Shown: positions 14,865 through 23,715 of the stretch, in pieces | Layout: each line of letters starts with the position of its first letter | How positions within the stretch are numbered: position 1 is the first letter of the stretch | NCBI RefSeq assembly: GCF_003173615.1 | Contig: NZ_QGNA01000004.1 | Coordinates: 124,001-188,000, forward strand | Source of the DNA: Falsiroseomonas bella | Lineage (GTDB): Bacteria > Pseudomonadota > Alphaproteobacteria > Acetobacterales > Acetobacteraceae | Length of the DNA stretch: 64,000 nucleotides | Direction of reading: 5' to 3' | Program-made: the position numbers and the translations under genes | Notes under the pieces: model-generated | Databases searched by the model: none | What the model was told of the DNA's origin: nothing | What the model saw: only the letters and a program-made list of their open reading frames with translations

Positions 14865-16129
14865 CAGACGGCTCCGCCGATCACCAGGCAGACATTCTGC
14901 CCGCCGAAGCCGAAGCTGTTGGACAGCACGTTCTTCACCTTCGCGTCGCGCGCGACGTTGGGCACCACGTCCAGCGTGATCGCCGGATCGGGTTCCTCGT
15001 GGTTGATGGTGGGCGGCAGCACCTGGTCGCGCAGGGCCAGGACGCTGAACACTGCCTCGATCGCGCCGGCCGCGCTCAGCGTGTGGCCGATCATGGACTT
15101 GTTGGAGGAGATCGGCGGGCAGGCATCGCCGAAAACGGCGCGCATCCCCAGCGTCTCCATCTTGTCGTTCTCCGGCGTGCCGGTGCCATGCGCGTTGACG
15201 TAGTCGATCGCGCCGGGCTCCAGCCCCGCATCGGCGATGGCGTTGCGCATCGCCTTGATGATCGCCCCGCCATCCGGGTTGGAGCGCGTGCGGTGGAAGC
15301 TGTCAGATTTCTCGCCGCAGCCGCGCAGGATGCCGAGCACCTTGGCGCCGCGCGCCGTCGCATGCTCCAGGCTCTCCAGCACCAGGCAGGCGGCGCCCTC
15401 GCTCATCACGAAGCCGTCGCGCGTCTTCTCGAAGGGGCGGGCCGCCTTCGCCGGATCCTCGTTGCGGGTGGACAGCGCCGAGAGCAGGGAGAAGCGGATC
15501 AGCGCCTCCGGCTGCACCGTGCCGTCCGCGCCGATGGCGAGTGCCGCCTCGGCCTCGCCGCGGCGGATCGCCTCGACGCCGAGCTGGATCGCGGAAGCGC
15601 CGGTGGCGCAGGCGGTGGAGAGCGCGATGGGCGCGCCGCGCGTGCCGAAGCGTTCCGCCAGCTTCTCGCCGACGCTCGCGAAGGCGGCGACGCGATAGAG
15701 CGACTCCAGGCCGGTGCAGGCTTCCGTCAGCGCCGGATAGAGCGGCGGCGTCGGCGCGATCCGGGCGGCGATGCGGAAGCGGTCGGGCCATTCCGTCTCG
15801 ACCGGCGGCATGCCGAGCATCAGCGGGCCGGGGAAGTCGCCGCGCTGCATGCCGGCCGTGGCCAGCGCCTCCTCCGCCGCCAGCGTGGCGTAGCGGGTGA
15901 CGCGCTGCGAGGAGCACATGGCGCCCGTGTCCTCGTTCGGCAACTCGACCGTGCCGGCGATGGTGGTGCGGAGGTGATCCAGCGGGAAGCGGCTGATGCG
16001 GCGGATGCCGGAACGTCCCGCGCGCAGCGCCGCCCAGTTGTCCACCACGCCGACGCCGAGCGGCGTGACCAGGCCGATGCCGGTGACGGCGACGATCGGC
16101 CGGCCCTTGTGGTCGCGATGGGCGCTCAT
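14864..16129 (-). CDS. fabF1XL: Beta-ketoacyl-ACP synthase, catalytically complete partner (FabF1XL type)
   Basis: A 421-residue FabF-like condensing enzyme. The catalytic Cys-His-His triad is complete: C174 in STACATGAS, H314 in NAHGTGTPEND and H349 in SMIGHTLSAAGAIE, with the terminal NSFGFGGQN motif of KAS enzymes. It elongates acyl-ACP chains in the cytoplasm; by context the carrier is AcpXL (17817-18104). It overlaps the upstream ketosynthase-like gene by four bases (ATGA), suggesting equimolar production of the two, like the alpha/beta pairs of type II polyketide synthases. Confidence 0.92.
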   Translation of the reverse strand: MSAHRDHKGRPIVAVTGIGLVTPLGVGVVDNWAALRAGRSGIRRISRFPLDHLRTTIAGTVELPNEDTGAMCSSQRVTRYATLAAEEALATAGMQRGDFPGPLMLGMPPVETEWPDRFRIAARIAPTPPLYPALTEACTGLESLYRVAAFASVGEKLAERFGTRGAPIALSTACATGASAIQLGVEAIRRGEAEAALAIGADGTVQPEALIRFSLLSALSTRNEDPAKAARPFEKTRDGFVMSEGAACLVLESLEHATARGAKVLGILRGCGEKSDSFHRTRSNPDGGAIIKAMRNAIADAGLEPGAIDYVNAHGTGTPENDKMETLGMRAVFGDACPPISSNKSMIGHTLSAAGAIEAVFSVLALRDQVLPPTINHEEPDPAITLDVVPNVARDAKVKNVLSNSFGFGGQNVCLVIGGAV

Positions 16130-17328
16130 GGCTGGTCCCCCGCCGGGATGGCCGAGAGATGCGCGATCGCCTCACCGCGCCAGGCGGCGAAGCCGGTGAC
16201 CAGGATGTCGCGCGGCGCGTCCTCGTAGCGCGCTTCCAGCGCCTCCATCGGCGCGGGGAACACGCCCTGCGAGAGGCAGAGCGCGGCGAGCGCGACATTG
16301 GCCGGGAAGGTGGCCTCCACGCCCCAGCCGAAGCGGCTTCCGGTGGCGCGCACGGCGAGGGGGCGGGTCAGCGCGCCCAGCACCTCGCGCTCCAGCACCG
16401 TCGGGATCGTGGCGCCGGTGCAGCCGGAGATGATAGGCAGGACGCCTTCGCCGAGACGTGGCGCAATGCGCGCGAAGGCCTGGCCCATGGCGGCGTGGCC
16501 CGTGTCCTCCGCGTTGCGGCGGGCCTGCGCGCTGGCGACGGTGTTGAGCCGCGCGAGGCCGCGCGCGCCGCGGGCGCGGGCATGCGCCGCGGTCTCCATC
16601 ACCACGAAGCCGGACAGCGTGCCGGTGACGGCGCCCGGCGCGTCCTCCCGCGAGAAGACCGGCGCCCAGGGGCCCCGCCGCAGGAGGCTGCCAGCGTGGT
16701 AGAGCATCAGCATGTCCCAGCGCGGCGCGGAGTAGGCGCCGCCGGCGAGCGCGATGGGCGAGTTGCCTTCCGCGAGCCTGGCCGCGGCGATGCGCACCGC
16801 ATCGGCGCCCGCCTGCTCCTCCCCCATGAAGGTGCGGGAGGCGCCGGTGACGCCCTGCACGATGGAGATGTTGCCCGCCAGCAGGTTGGAGAGCTGCGCC
16901 AGGAACAGCGTGGGCCGCAGGCCGCCGGCCAGCATCTCGTTCAGCTTCACCGCCGCCTCGGGCGCCGGCAGCGGCGCCAACGCGCTCAGCACCGCATCGT
17001 CCAGCGCGATGTCCCGCTCGCCGCCGCCGGCCGCGACGATCAGGTCCATGTCGCCGACCAGCCCGCGCGCCCCGGCATCGTCGATGGCGAGCCCCGCGGT
17101 GTAGGTGCCGAGGCGCTGCCAGGGCTCCATCTGCCGCTGGTCGCCCTTCTTCGGGATTTGCCTGTCGAGCTCGAGCGCGGGGCCGGGATGGATGGTGAAG
17201 GGGGCGAAGCTGCCCTCGTCCAGCGCCGCGGGGCGCGGGGCGGCCAGCGCGGCGAGATGCGCCGCACGGCCCTCGCCGGCGCTGGAGACCAGTCCGACGC
17301 CGGTGATCCAGATGTCGTTGTCGGCCAT
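16126..17328 (-). CDS. Ketosynthase-like protein lacking the catalytic triad (FabF2XL position)
   Basis: A 400-residue protein with the beta-ketoacyl synthase fold (N-terminal WITGVGLVSSAG, C-terminal FPANVALAALCLSQG and DILVTGFAAWRGEA), but the nucleophile elbow reads GVTGASRTFMGEE at residues 159-171, with no cysteine. I also find no counterpart of the HGTGTP and GHTxxAAG histidine motifs. It is therefore probably inactive as a condensing enzyme and may act as a chain-length-factor-like partner of the downstream complete synthase. The start overlaps the fabZ-like stop by one base and the end overlaps the next start by four. The position corresponds to fabF2XL of rhizobial clusters, but divergence is high enough that I leave the symbol blank. 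Confidence 0.85.
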   Translation of the reverse strand: MADNDIWITGVGLVSSAGEGRAAHLAALAAPRPAALDEGSFAPFTIHPGPALELDRQIPKKGDQRQMEPWQRLGTYTAGLAIDDAGARGLVGDMDLIVAAGGGERDIALDDAVLSALAPLPAPEAAVKLNEMLAGGLRPTLFLAQLSNLLAGNISIVQGVTGASRTFMGEEQAGADAVRIAAARLAEGNSPIALAGGAYSAPRWDMLMLYHAGSLLRRGPWAPVFSREDAPGAVTGTLSGFVVMETAAHARARGARGLARLNTVASAQARRNAEDTGHAAMGQAFARIAPRLGEGVLPIISGCTGATIPTVLEREVLGALTRPLAVRATGSRFGWGVEATFPANVALAALCLSQGVFPAPMEALEARYEDAPRDILVTGFAAWRGEAIAHLSAIPAGDQP

Positions 17329-17783
17329 CAGCAGAATCCGGGCAGCCCGATGCGGCGGGCATTGCCGCGCATGGCGGCTTCCAGGTCGGCGGCGGGGAAG
17401 GGCAGCAGGCGGAAGCTGATCTCGGCATCCGCGACGCGCTTGCCGGCCGCCTCGATCCGCGCCTCGGTCACCGCGAAGCCCGAGCCGTCATGGCTGCGGC
17501 GGGAGATGACGGTCAGCTCTGTCCCCGGGGTGACGAAGCCGCGGAACTTCGCCTCCGACACCTTCAGCAGGAAGGGCATCTGCGCGAAGCCGTTCAGCGC
17601 CATCAGCAGCCAGCCGCCGGTCTGCGCCATGGTCTCCACCATCAGCACGCCGGGCAGGATCGGATGGCCGGGGAAATGGCCCTCGAAGACCGGGCTCTGC
17701 TCCGGCACCTGGCTGGACACGGTGATAGTGTCGGCTTCGAGCGACACCACCCGGTCCACCATCTGGAAATACTCGAGCCGCAT
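17328..17783 (-). CDS. fabZXL: 3-hydroxyacyl-ACP dehydratase, FabZ-like, of the acpXL cluster
   Basis: A 151-residue hot-dog-fold dehydratase. The FabZ active-site segment is clear: GHFPGHPILPGVLMVE, with catalytic H36 and E50. It removes water from 3-hydroxyacyl-ACP during chain elongation; here the partner carrier is presumably AcpXL. The last 30 residues (PFPAADLEAAMRGNARRIG) are unlike typical FabZ and may be specific to the cluster. It overlaps the next gene by one base (TGATG) and follows acpXL after 33 bases. Confidence 0.9.
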   Translation of the reverse strand: MRLEYFQMVDRVVSLEADTITVSSQVPEQSPVFEGHFPGHPILPGVLMVETMAQTGGWLLMALNGFAQMPFLLKVSEAKFRGFVTPGTELTVISRRSHDGSGFAVTEARIEAAGKRVADAEISFRLLPFPAADLEAAMRGNARRIGLPGFC

Positions 17784-17816
17784 GGCGGCGCCGGAGCCCC
17801 CCTGTAGCGGTGCGCC

Positions 17817-18104
17817 TCAGGCGGTGCCCTTGGCCGCGACCAGTTCCTCGATGCGCTGCGCCAGGTTGCCCATGACGAAATACTGCTCGGCGGGCGCCTT
17901 GCCGGCATTCACTTCCTGCGTCCAGGCCTCGACCGGCACCTTGATCCCGAAGGCCTTGTCGATCGCGAAGACGATGTCGAGGAAGTCCAGGCTGTCGATG
18001 CCCAGGTCGTTGATCACATGCGCCTCGGGCGTGATCTTCTCGCGCGGCACTTCGCTGTTCTCGGCAATGATGTCGGCGATGCGGTCGAAGACCGGGGAGG
18101 TCAT
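17817..18104 (-). CDS. acpXL: Specialised acyl carrier protein AcpXL
   Basis: A 95-residue acyl carrier protein. The phosphopantetheine attachment site is Ser38 in [18 protein letters not shown], and the following [18 protein letters not shown] and [15 protein letters not shown] segments are characteristic of AcpXL rather than housekeeping AcpP, as is the length above 90. AcpXL carries the growing very-long-chain 27-hydroxy acyl group destined for lipid A. The start at 18104 ([13 protein letters not shown]) fits the family; the extension upstream is not coding-like. It heads the minus-strand operon acpXL-fabZ-fabF2-fabF1-adh-lpxXL. The upstream 200 bases include an AT-rich patch at 18240-18247 that may hold the promoter. 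Confidence 0.95.
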   Translation of the reverse strand: MTSPVFDRIADIIAENSEVPREKITPEAHVINDLGIDSLDFLDIVFAIDKAFGIKVPVEAWTQEVNAGKAPAEQYFVMGNLAQRIEELVAAKGTA

Positions 18105-18316
18105 GGGGGCGGGACTCCGGGCGGGTGCGCCGGGCGGCGCTCGTGCGCCTCTTGGCCCGATCCGGCCGGCTTGTCCAGGGCAAGGGCGGGCGGCGGCGGG
18201 GGCCGGCGCCGCCGGGCAATGCCCCTTCCATTCCGTCCGGTTTATTACCAGAGTGTCATCCAGACCGCGGCGCGCCCCCCGGAAGAGGCGCGGCGGCAAG
18301 CCGGGAGAGTTTCACC

Positions 18317-19909
18317 ATGCGACGCCTTCTGTTGGCCACGGCGCTGGCCGCCGGGCTGCTGCCTGCCCTTGCCCCCGCCGCCCTTGGCCCCGCCCTGGCC
18401 CAGCCGGCCCGGACGCTGACCGTCGGGATGGGCGGCGTGCCGACCGGCTACGACCCGCACTACCACTCGACCAACAACAACAACGCCCAGCTTCGGCAGA
18501 TCTTCAATCCGCTGATCGACCTCGACACTCAGGGCCGGCCTTTCGGCGTCCTGGCCGAATCCTGGCGCGTGGTGGACGACCTGACCTGGGAATTCCGCCT
18601 GCGCGAGGGGATCCGGTTCCACGACGGCACGCCCTTCGGGCCGGAGGACGTGGCCTTCACCGTGGCGCGAGTCCCCACCGTGCCCAACAGCCCGGGGCCC
18701 TTCACGACGCAGGTGCGCCCGATCAGCCGCGTCGAGATCGTGGATGCACGGACGGTGCGGCTGCACACCAGCGCGCCCACGCCCTTCCTGGAGCGCGACA
18801 TCGCGCAGGTGATGATCCTGTCGCGCAGCATCCACGCCAATGCGCAGCTTGCCGACTTCAACGCCGGCCGCGCCCTGGTCGGGACCGGCGCCTATCGCCA
18901 TGTGGCGCTCAGCCTCGGCGAGCGGCACGAGATCGCCCGCAACCCGGACTTCTGGGGTGAGCGCGCGGCGTGGGACCGCGTGGTGACGCGCTTCGTCACC
19001 AATCCCGGCGCGCGCGTCGCCGCCCTGCTGGCGGGCGACGTGGACCTGATCGACGCGGTGCCGGTCACCGACGTGCAGCGCCTCTCGGCCGATCCGCGCA
19101 TCGCGCTGTTCGCGACAGACAGCAACACCACCGCCTTCATGTTCCCCGACGCGGCGCGCGACAATCCGCCGCACATCACCGACAAGCAGGGCAACCCGCT
19201 GGCGCGCAACCCGCTGGCCGACCTGCGGGTCCGCCAGGCGATCAGCCTGGCGATGCCGCGCGAGGCGATCGTGGAGCGGCTGATGCAGGGCCAGGGCTCC
19301 CCGGCGGAGCAGATCGCCTCCCGCGCGTTGCCCGACCGCGCGCAGGGCATGCCCCCGCTGCAGACCGACCTGGCCCGCGCCCGCGTGCTGCTGCGGGAGG
19401 CCGGCTATCCGGACGGGTTCCGCATGACGATCCATGGGCCGAACGGCTTCATCGTGGGCGATGCCGACATCCTGCAGGCGGTGGCGCAGGCGCTGACGCG
19501 GATCGGCATCGAGACGCGGGTGGAGGTGATCCCGCCCGCGCCCTTCTTCACGCGCGCGACGCAGCGCGAATTCTCCTTCTTCTTCTCGACCTTCACCGCC
19601 AACAGCGCCGCGGTGATGCTGCGCCAGGTGGTGATGACGCGGAACCCGGCGCAGGGCCTCGGCGCCTTCAACCGCGGGCATTATTCGAGCCCGGCGGTGG
19701 ACGGGCCGCTTGCCGAGGCGCTGCGGACGATGGACGCGGAGCGGCGCGCGGCGCTGACGGCGCAGGCGATGCGCGCCGCGGTGGACGACCTCGCCGTGAT
19801 CCCGCTGATGTATGTGCGGGTGAACTGGGCCGGGCTTCGGAACAAGGTGCGCTACGACGCGCACCCGTCCTGGTTCACCAACGCGCTGCTCGCTTCGCCG
19901 GCCGAGTGA
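18317..19909 (+). CDS. Peptide-type ABC transporter substrate-binding protein (SBP_bac_5 family)
   Basis: A 530-residue periplasmic binding protein of the DppA/OppA family. The signal peptide (MRRLLLATALAAGLLPALAP...) is cleaved near ALAQPA at about residue 29. Family features include LAESWRVVDDLTWEFRLREGIRFHDG-type sequence near residues 75-100 and GTGAYRHVAL near residue 195. The ATG has GGGAGAG eight bases upstream. It is transcribed alone, divergent from acpXL and convergent with a Bug gene, with no permease genes beside it, so it either serves the transporter at 21.2-26.6 kb or a distant one. Ligand unknown. Confidence 0.92.
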   Translation: MRRLLLATALAAGLLPALAPAALGPALAQPARTLTVGMGGVPTGYDPHYHSTNNNNAQLRQIFNPLIDLDTQGRPFGVLAESWRVVDDLTWEFRLREGIRFHDGTPFGPEDVAFTVARVPTVPNSPGPFTTQVRPISRVEIVDARTVRLHTSAPTPFLERDIAQVMILSRSIHANAQLADFNAGRALVGTGAYRHVALSLGERHEIARNPDFWGERAAWDRVVTRFVTNPGARVAALLAGDVDLIDAVPVTDVQRLSADPRIALFATDSNTTAFMFPDAARDNPPHITDKQGNPLARNPLADLRVRQAISLAMPREAIVERLMQGQGSPAEQIASRALPDRAQGMPPLQTDLARARVLLREAGYPDGFRMTIHGPNGFIVGDADILQAVAQALTRIGIETRVEVIPPAPFFTRATQREFSFFFSTFTANSAAVMLRQVVMTRNPAQGLGAFNRGHYSSPAVDGPLAEALRTMDAERRAALTAQAMRAAVDDLAVIPLMYVRVNWAGLRNKVRYDAHPSWFTNALLASPAE

Positions 19910-19918
19910 GCACCGCGC

Positions 19919-19942
19919 GGGGAGGGCGCGCCCGCCCTCCCC
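19919..19942. terminator. Hairpin between convergent genes
   Basis: GGGGAGGGCG at 19919-19928 pairs perfectly with CGCCCTCCCC at 19933-19942 around a four-base loop. It lies ten bases after the stop of the peptide-binding protein gene and ten before the stop of the convergent Bug gene, and could stop transcription from both directions. No U-run follows. Confidence 0.65.
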
Positions 19943-19951
19943 CGATGGATG

Positions 19952-20935
19952 TCAGCCTTCCGGCTGCACGCCCGAGATGCGCACCAGCTCGCGCCAGGTG
20001 GTGCGCTGCTCCTGCATGATCTCAAGGAAGCGCGCGCGGCTGTTCGGGAAGGGCGCGTTGCCGCCGCGCGCCAGCGTCTCGGTCAGCGCCGGCGTCGCGA
20101 GCGCCGCGTTGATCGCGGCGTGCATCCGGTCGGCGATGGCGTCCGGGATGCCCTTCGGGCCGACGACGGCCGAGAAGGACGGAAGATTGTAGTCCGGCAC
20201 CCCCTGTTCCTGCACCGTCGGGAATTCCGGGGCGAGCGGCCAGCGGGTGGGGTTGGTCACCGCCAGCGCCCGCACCTGCCCCGCGCGGACCGTGCCGATG
20301 ATGCCGGAGAAGCTGTCGAAGACGAGCTGGATGTTGCCCGCGATCAGGTCGGCCAGCGCCGGCGCCGCACCGCGATACGGCACATGCGTCAGCTCCACGC
20401 CCGTGCGCTGCATGAACAGCACGCCGAGCATGTGGTTGGCCCCGCCCGCGCCGGCCGAGCCGTAGTTCAGCTTCCCCGGATTCGCCTTCGCGTAGGCGAT
20501 CAGCTCCTGGATGTTGTTGATCGGCAGGCGGGGATGGACGCAGACCATCGCGGTGCCGGTCGCGAAGGTGGCGATGTGCGTGAAGTCGTCCACGCCCTCG
20601 TAGCCCGGATTGCGGAACAGCAGCGGCGCGCCGAGATGGCTCGACGGGCTGGACATCATGATGGTGTAGCCGTCGGGCGCGGACTGGGCGACATGCGCGG
20701 TGCCGATCGTGCCGCCGGCGCCGGCGCGGTTATCCACCACCACCGGGACGCCGAGCGCCTCCGACAGCACCTGCGCCTGCTGCCGCCCGGCGATGTCGCT
20801 GGCGCCGCCCGGCGGATAGGGCACGACGAGGCGGATCTGGCGGCTCGGCCAGGCACCCTGGGCCAGGGCCGGCGCGGCGAGTGGCGCGCTGGCGAGCGCA
20901 GGCATGGCAGCGATCAGGCTGCGGCGGCGGATCAT
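19952..20935 (-). CDS. Bug/TctC-family substrate-binding protein
   Basis: A 327-residue periplasmic receptor. The signal peptide runs MIRRRSLIAAMPALASAPLAAPALAQ, cleaved near residue 26. The family motifs VVVDNRAGAGGTIG, APDGYTIMMSSPSSH and HVPYRGAAPALADLIAGNI are all present. The ATG at 20935 has GGAGGGAG about nine bases upstream, so the longer reading to 20986 is not needed. It is divergent from the peptide ABC transporter operon and has no TctAB partner here. Ligand unknown. Confidence 0.93.
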   Translation of the reverse strand: MIRRRSLIAAMPALASAPLAAPALAQGAWPSRQIRLVVPYPPGGASDIAGRQQAQVLSEALGVPVVVDNRAGAGGTIGTAHVAQSAPDGYTIMMSSPSSHLGAPLLFRNPGYEGVDDFTHIATFATGTAMVCVHPRLPINNIQELIAYAKANPGKLNYGSAGAGGANHMLGVLFMQRTGVELTHVPYRGAAPALADLIAGNIQLVFDSFSGIIGTVRAGQVRALAVTNPTRWPLAPEFPTVQEQGVPDYNLPSFSAVVGPKGIPDAIADRMHAAINAALATPALTETLARGGNAPFPNSRARFLEIMQEQRTTWRELVRISGVQPEG

Positions 20936-21170
20936 CGTGGCAGTCTCCCTCCGGTTCGGTCGTGGATGCCCCGCGGCACCGCGCATCGCGCGGCTGCGCG
21001 CGCGCGTCGGCTAGGGCGCACTGACGGGAGCGTGAAGCAGCGATTGCCGCGAGGCAAGGAAGCATTCGCGCCGCGGCAGCGACGACCGCCCGGCGCGTGG
21101 CTGCATTTCGCGCAATACCGGGACCGCCTGCCGAAGGGCGCGGCAATCGCGCTACACCGCGCACGGAAGG

Positions 21171-21200
21171 CTTGACACCCGGCCCCCCTGCGCGCGGCAA
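21171..21200 (+). promoter_or_regulatory. Possible promoter of the peptide ABC transporter operon
   Basis: CTTGACA at 21171-21177 matches the alphaproteobacterial -35 element. The -10 region 17 bases later (CGGCAA at 21195-21200) is a poor match, so the call rests on the -35 alone. It sits 56 bases upstream of the first gene, in the 297-base gap between divergent transcripts (20936-21232); apart from short GC-rich palindromes near 20980-21012 I see nothing else in that gap. Confidence 0.3.
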
Positions 21201-21232
21201 TCCGTTTTCGCGTCACGCCAGGGAGAGAAATC

Positions 21233-22765
21233 ATGTCGATGCTGACCCGCCGCGCCGCCATGATCGGCGCCACCGCCTTCGGCGTCCTGCCGGTCGCCCG
21301 CCTGGCACAGGCGCAGCCCAGGCCGGATCTGCTGCGCTTCGGCCTTTCCGTCTGGCCGCCGAACCTGCAGCCCTGGCAGTCCGTGGGCCAGGCGGCGGGC
21401 ATGATCAAGATGCTGATCGGGCGGCGGCTGGTCGGCTTCGACGAGAAGGGCGAGCTGCGCGGGGAGCTGGCGCGCGACTTCGGCCGCGACGCCTCGGACG
21501 GCGCCTGGGTCTTCAGGCTGGATCCGCGCGCGGTCTTCCACAACGGCGAGAAGGTGACGTCCGAGGACGTGAAGTGGACGATCGAACAGGTCGCCGGCGA
21601 ACGCTCCACCGCCTACTACCGCGCGCAGATGCAGCGCATCGACCGCATCGAGACGCCCGATGCGCATACCGTGCGGCTGCACATGAAGGAACCCACGGCC
21701 ACGGTGCCGCTGTGGTTCGCCAACTACAACATGCCGATCGTCTGGCGCGGGACGCGGAACATGAACGAGGCGATGGGCTGCGGGCCGTATCGCCTCGCCG
21801 CGCAGGAGCGCGGCAGCTGGATCGAGCTGCAGGCCGTGCCGAACTACTGGGTGCCGGGCCAGCCGCGGACGAAGACGATCCGCATGACGCTCGTCGCCGA
21901 CGAATCGCTGCGCCTTGCGGCGCTGCAATCCGGCGACGTGGACTTCATCGAGTTCGTGCCCTGGACGGGCATGGCCGCCGTGGAGGCCGATCCACGCTTC
22001 AAGCTGGAAAGCACCATGGGGCCGTTCATGGACATCCTGTTCAACGGCACGCGCCCGCCCTTCGACAACCCGCTGGTGCGGCGCGCGGTGGCGCATGCCG
22101 TGAAGCGCGAGGACATCGTGCGCGTGGCCTTCTCGGGCCGCGGCAAGGTGCTGGAAGGCATGCCGATCGTCGAGGGCACGCCCTGGTGGGATGCCGAGCT
22201 CTCGCGCGGGCACAACTACGATCCCGAACGATCCAAGGCGCTGCTGGCGCAGGCCGGCCATGCGAACGGCATCAACACCACGCTGCTCACCACCGGCGCC
22301 TTTGCCATGCACAAGGACAGCGCCGAAGTGGCGCAGCAATACCTCGCTGCCGTCGGCATCCGGGCGGAGCTGCGCGTGGTGGACTGGTCCACGCGCGTCA
22401 GCCAGGGCATCCGCGGCCAGTACGACCTTGCCGTGCACGGCGTGTCGGCCGATTTCAACGACCCGGACGGGCTCACCGTGGTGCTCGACACCTCGCTCTC
22501 GGCCGCGCATGGGCGCAGCTTCGGCCTGAGCGCGCCGCGCACGACGGAGCTGCTGAACAAGGGCCGGCAGGAGTTCGACCACGCCAGGCGCGTCGAGATC
22601 TACAAGGACATGCAGCGCGCGGCGCTCGAGGAAGTGCCGGTCGTCGGGCTGGCCTGGCGCGAGCAGGGCTACGCCTTCGATCGCCGCGTGTCCGGCTTCA
22701 GGATCCTGCCCGGTGCGCTGAGCCTGTCGAGCGGCGTGAACCTGGAGTTCACGAGCGTCGGGTAG
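21233..22765 (+). CDS. Peptide-type ABC transporter substrate-binding protein
   Basis: A 510-residue SBP_bac_5-family receptor. The signal peptide (MSMLTRRAAMIGATAFGVLPVARLAQAQ) contains a twin-arginine-like TRRAAM start, so Tat export is possible. The body shows WVFRLDPRAVFHNGEKVTSED near residues 90-110, GCGPYRLAAQE near residue 182 and the late QAGHANGINTTLLT segment typical of oligopeptide receptors. GGGAGAG precedes the ATG. The stop overlaps the permease start by one base (TAGTG at 22763-22767), placing it first in a five-gene operon. The ligand is probably a peptide or amino-acid derivative, but it cannot be read from sequence. Confidence 0.93.
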   Translation: MSMLTRRAAMIGATAFGVLPVARLAQAQPRPDLLRFGLSVWPPNLQPWQSVGQAAGMIKMLIGRRLVGFDEKGELRGELARDFGRDASDGAWVFRLDPRAVFHNGEKVTSEDVKWTIEQVAGERSTAYYRAQMQRIDRIETPDAHTVRLHMKEPTATVPLWFANYNMPIVWRGTRNMNEAMGCGPYRLAAQERGSWIELQAVPNYWVPGQPRTKTIRMTLVADESLRLAALQSGDVDFIEFVPWTGMAAVEADPRFKLESTMGPFMDILFNGTRPPFDNPLVRRAVAHAVKREDIVRVAFSGRGKVLEGMPIVEGTPWWDAELSRGHNYDPERSKALLAQAGHANGINTTLLTTGAFAMHKDSAEVAQQYLAAVGIRAELRVVDWSTRVSQGIRGQYDLAVHGVSADFNDPDGLTVVLDTSLSAAHGRSFGLSAPRTTELLNKGRQEFDHARRVEIYKDMQRAALEEVPVVGLAWREQGYAFDRRVSGFRILPGALSLSSGVNLEFTSVG

Positions 22766-23715
22766 TGCTCTACGTCGCGAAGCGCATCGCCATCTCCCTG
22801 GTGCTGGTCTGGGTGGTGGCGACGGTGGTGTTCCTCGCCCTGCACATGGTGCCGGGCGACCCGGCCGAGGTGCTGCTCTCCACCGGCGGCACCTCGCCCG
22901 ATCCCTATGCCGTGGCCGAGCTGCGCGAACGGCTGGGGCTCGATCGGCCCATCATGGTGCAATACGGGGAGTTCATCGCGCGCCTTGCGCGCGGCGACCT
23001 CGGCACCTCGCTGGTGGACGACTATCCGGTGGCGGAGGAGATCCTGCTGCGCCTGCCGCGCACGCTGGAGCTGATCCTGGCCGGCACGCTGATCGCCGTG
23101 AGCATCGCGCTGCCGGCGGCGACCTATGCGGCGGTGCATGCCGGCGGCGCCTTCGACCGCGCGGCGTCGGCCGTCGCGGCCATCCTGCAGGCGCTGCCGG
23201 TCTTCGTGCTCGGCACGCTGCTGATCCTGGTGCTGGCGCAATGGCTGCGCTGGATGCCGGCCGGCGGCTACGTGCCCTTCGCGCAGGATCCGGGGCGGCA
23301 TCTTCTGCTGCTGCTGCTGCCCGCGGTCGCGGTGGCGAAGGGGCTTGCGGCCACCGTCTTCCGCATGGCGCGCGCGGCGGTGCTGGAACAGCTCTCCCGC
23401 GATCATGTGCGCACGGCGCGTGCCAAGGGGCTGACGCCGCGACGCGTGGTGCGGCGCCATGTGGTGCGCAACGCGATGATCCCGGTCACCACCGTGCTCG
23501 GCCTGCAGATGGGCACGCTGCTGGGCGGCACCGTGCTGGTCGAGTTCGTGTTCAACTGGCCGGGCCTGTCCACGCCGCTGCTGCGGGCGGTGGAGACGCG
23601 GGACTACCCGATGGTCGTCGGCATCGTGCTGACCGTCTCCGGCCTGTTCCTGCTGATCAACCTGGCGATGGACCTTCTCTACGCCGTGCTCGATCCGCGG
23701 ATCGCACGCTCGTGA
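22765..23715 (+). CDS. ABC transporter permease, DppB type
   Basis: A 316-residue inner-membrane permease. It begins with a membrane helix (ISLVLVWVVATVVFLALHMVPGDPAEVLL), the hallmark N-terminus of DppB/GsiC-type permeases including the conserved PGDP. The EAA loop lies in RDHVRTARAKGLTPRRVVRRHVVRNAMIP-type sequence near residues 212-240, and about six membrane helices are visible. The start is a GTG at 22765 overlapping the previous stop by one base. The following gap to the next gene is occupied by a hairpin repeat, unusual inside a transporter operon. Confidence 0.93.
   Translation: MLYVAKRIAISLVLVWVVATVVFLALHMVPGDPAEVLLSTGGTSPDPYAVAELRERLGLDRPIMVQYGEFIARLARGDLGTSLVDDYPVAEEILLRLPRTLELILAGTLIAVSIALPAATYAAVHAGGAFDRAASAVAAILQALPVFVLGTLLILVLAQWLRWMPAGGYVPFAQDPGRHLLLLLLPAVAVAKGLAATVFRMARAAVLEQLSRDHVRTARAKGLTPRRVVRRHVVRNAMIPVTTVLGLQMGTLLGGTVLVEFVFNWPGLSTPLLRAVETRDYPMVVGIVLTVSGLFLLINLAMDLLYAVLDPRIARS

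Noticed and set aside
16126-16129. Frameshift joining the two ketosynthase-like genes into one
   Set aside because: Each protein has its own complete N- and C-terminal ketosynthase landmarks; the four-base ATGA overlap is normal coupling.
16159-18960. Long open plus-strand frame (over 900 codons) opposite the acpXL operon
   Set aside because: Antisense to fabF2, fabZ and acpXL, low-complexity translation and no ribosome-binding site; a GC artefact.
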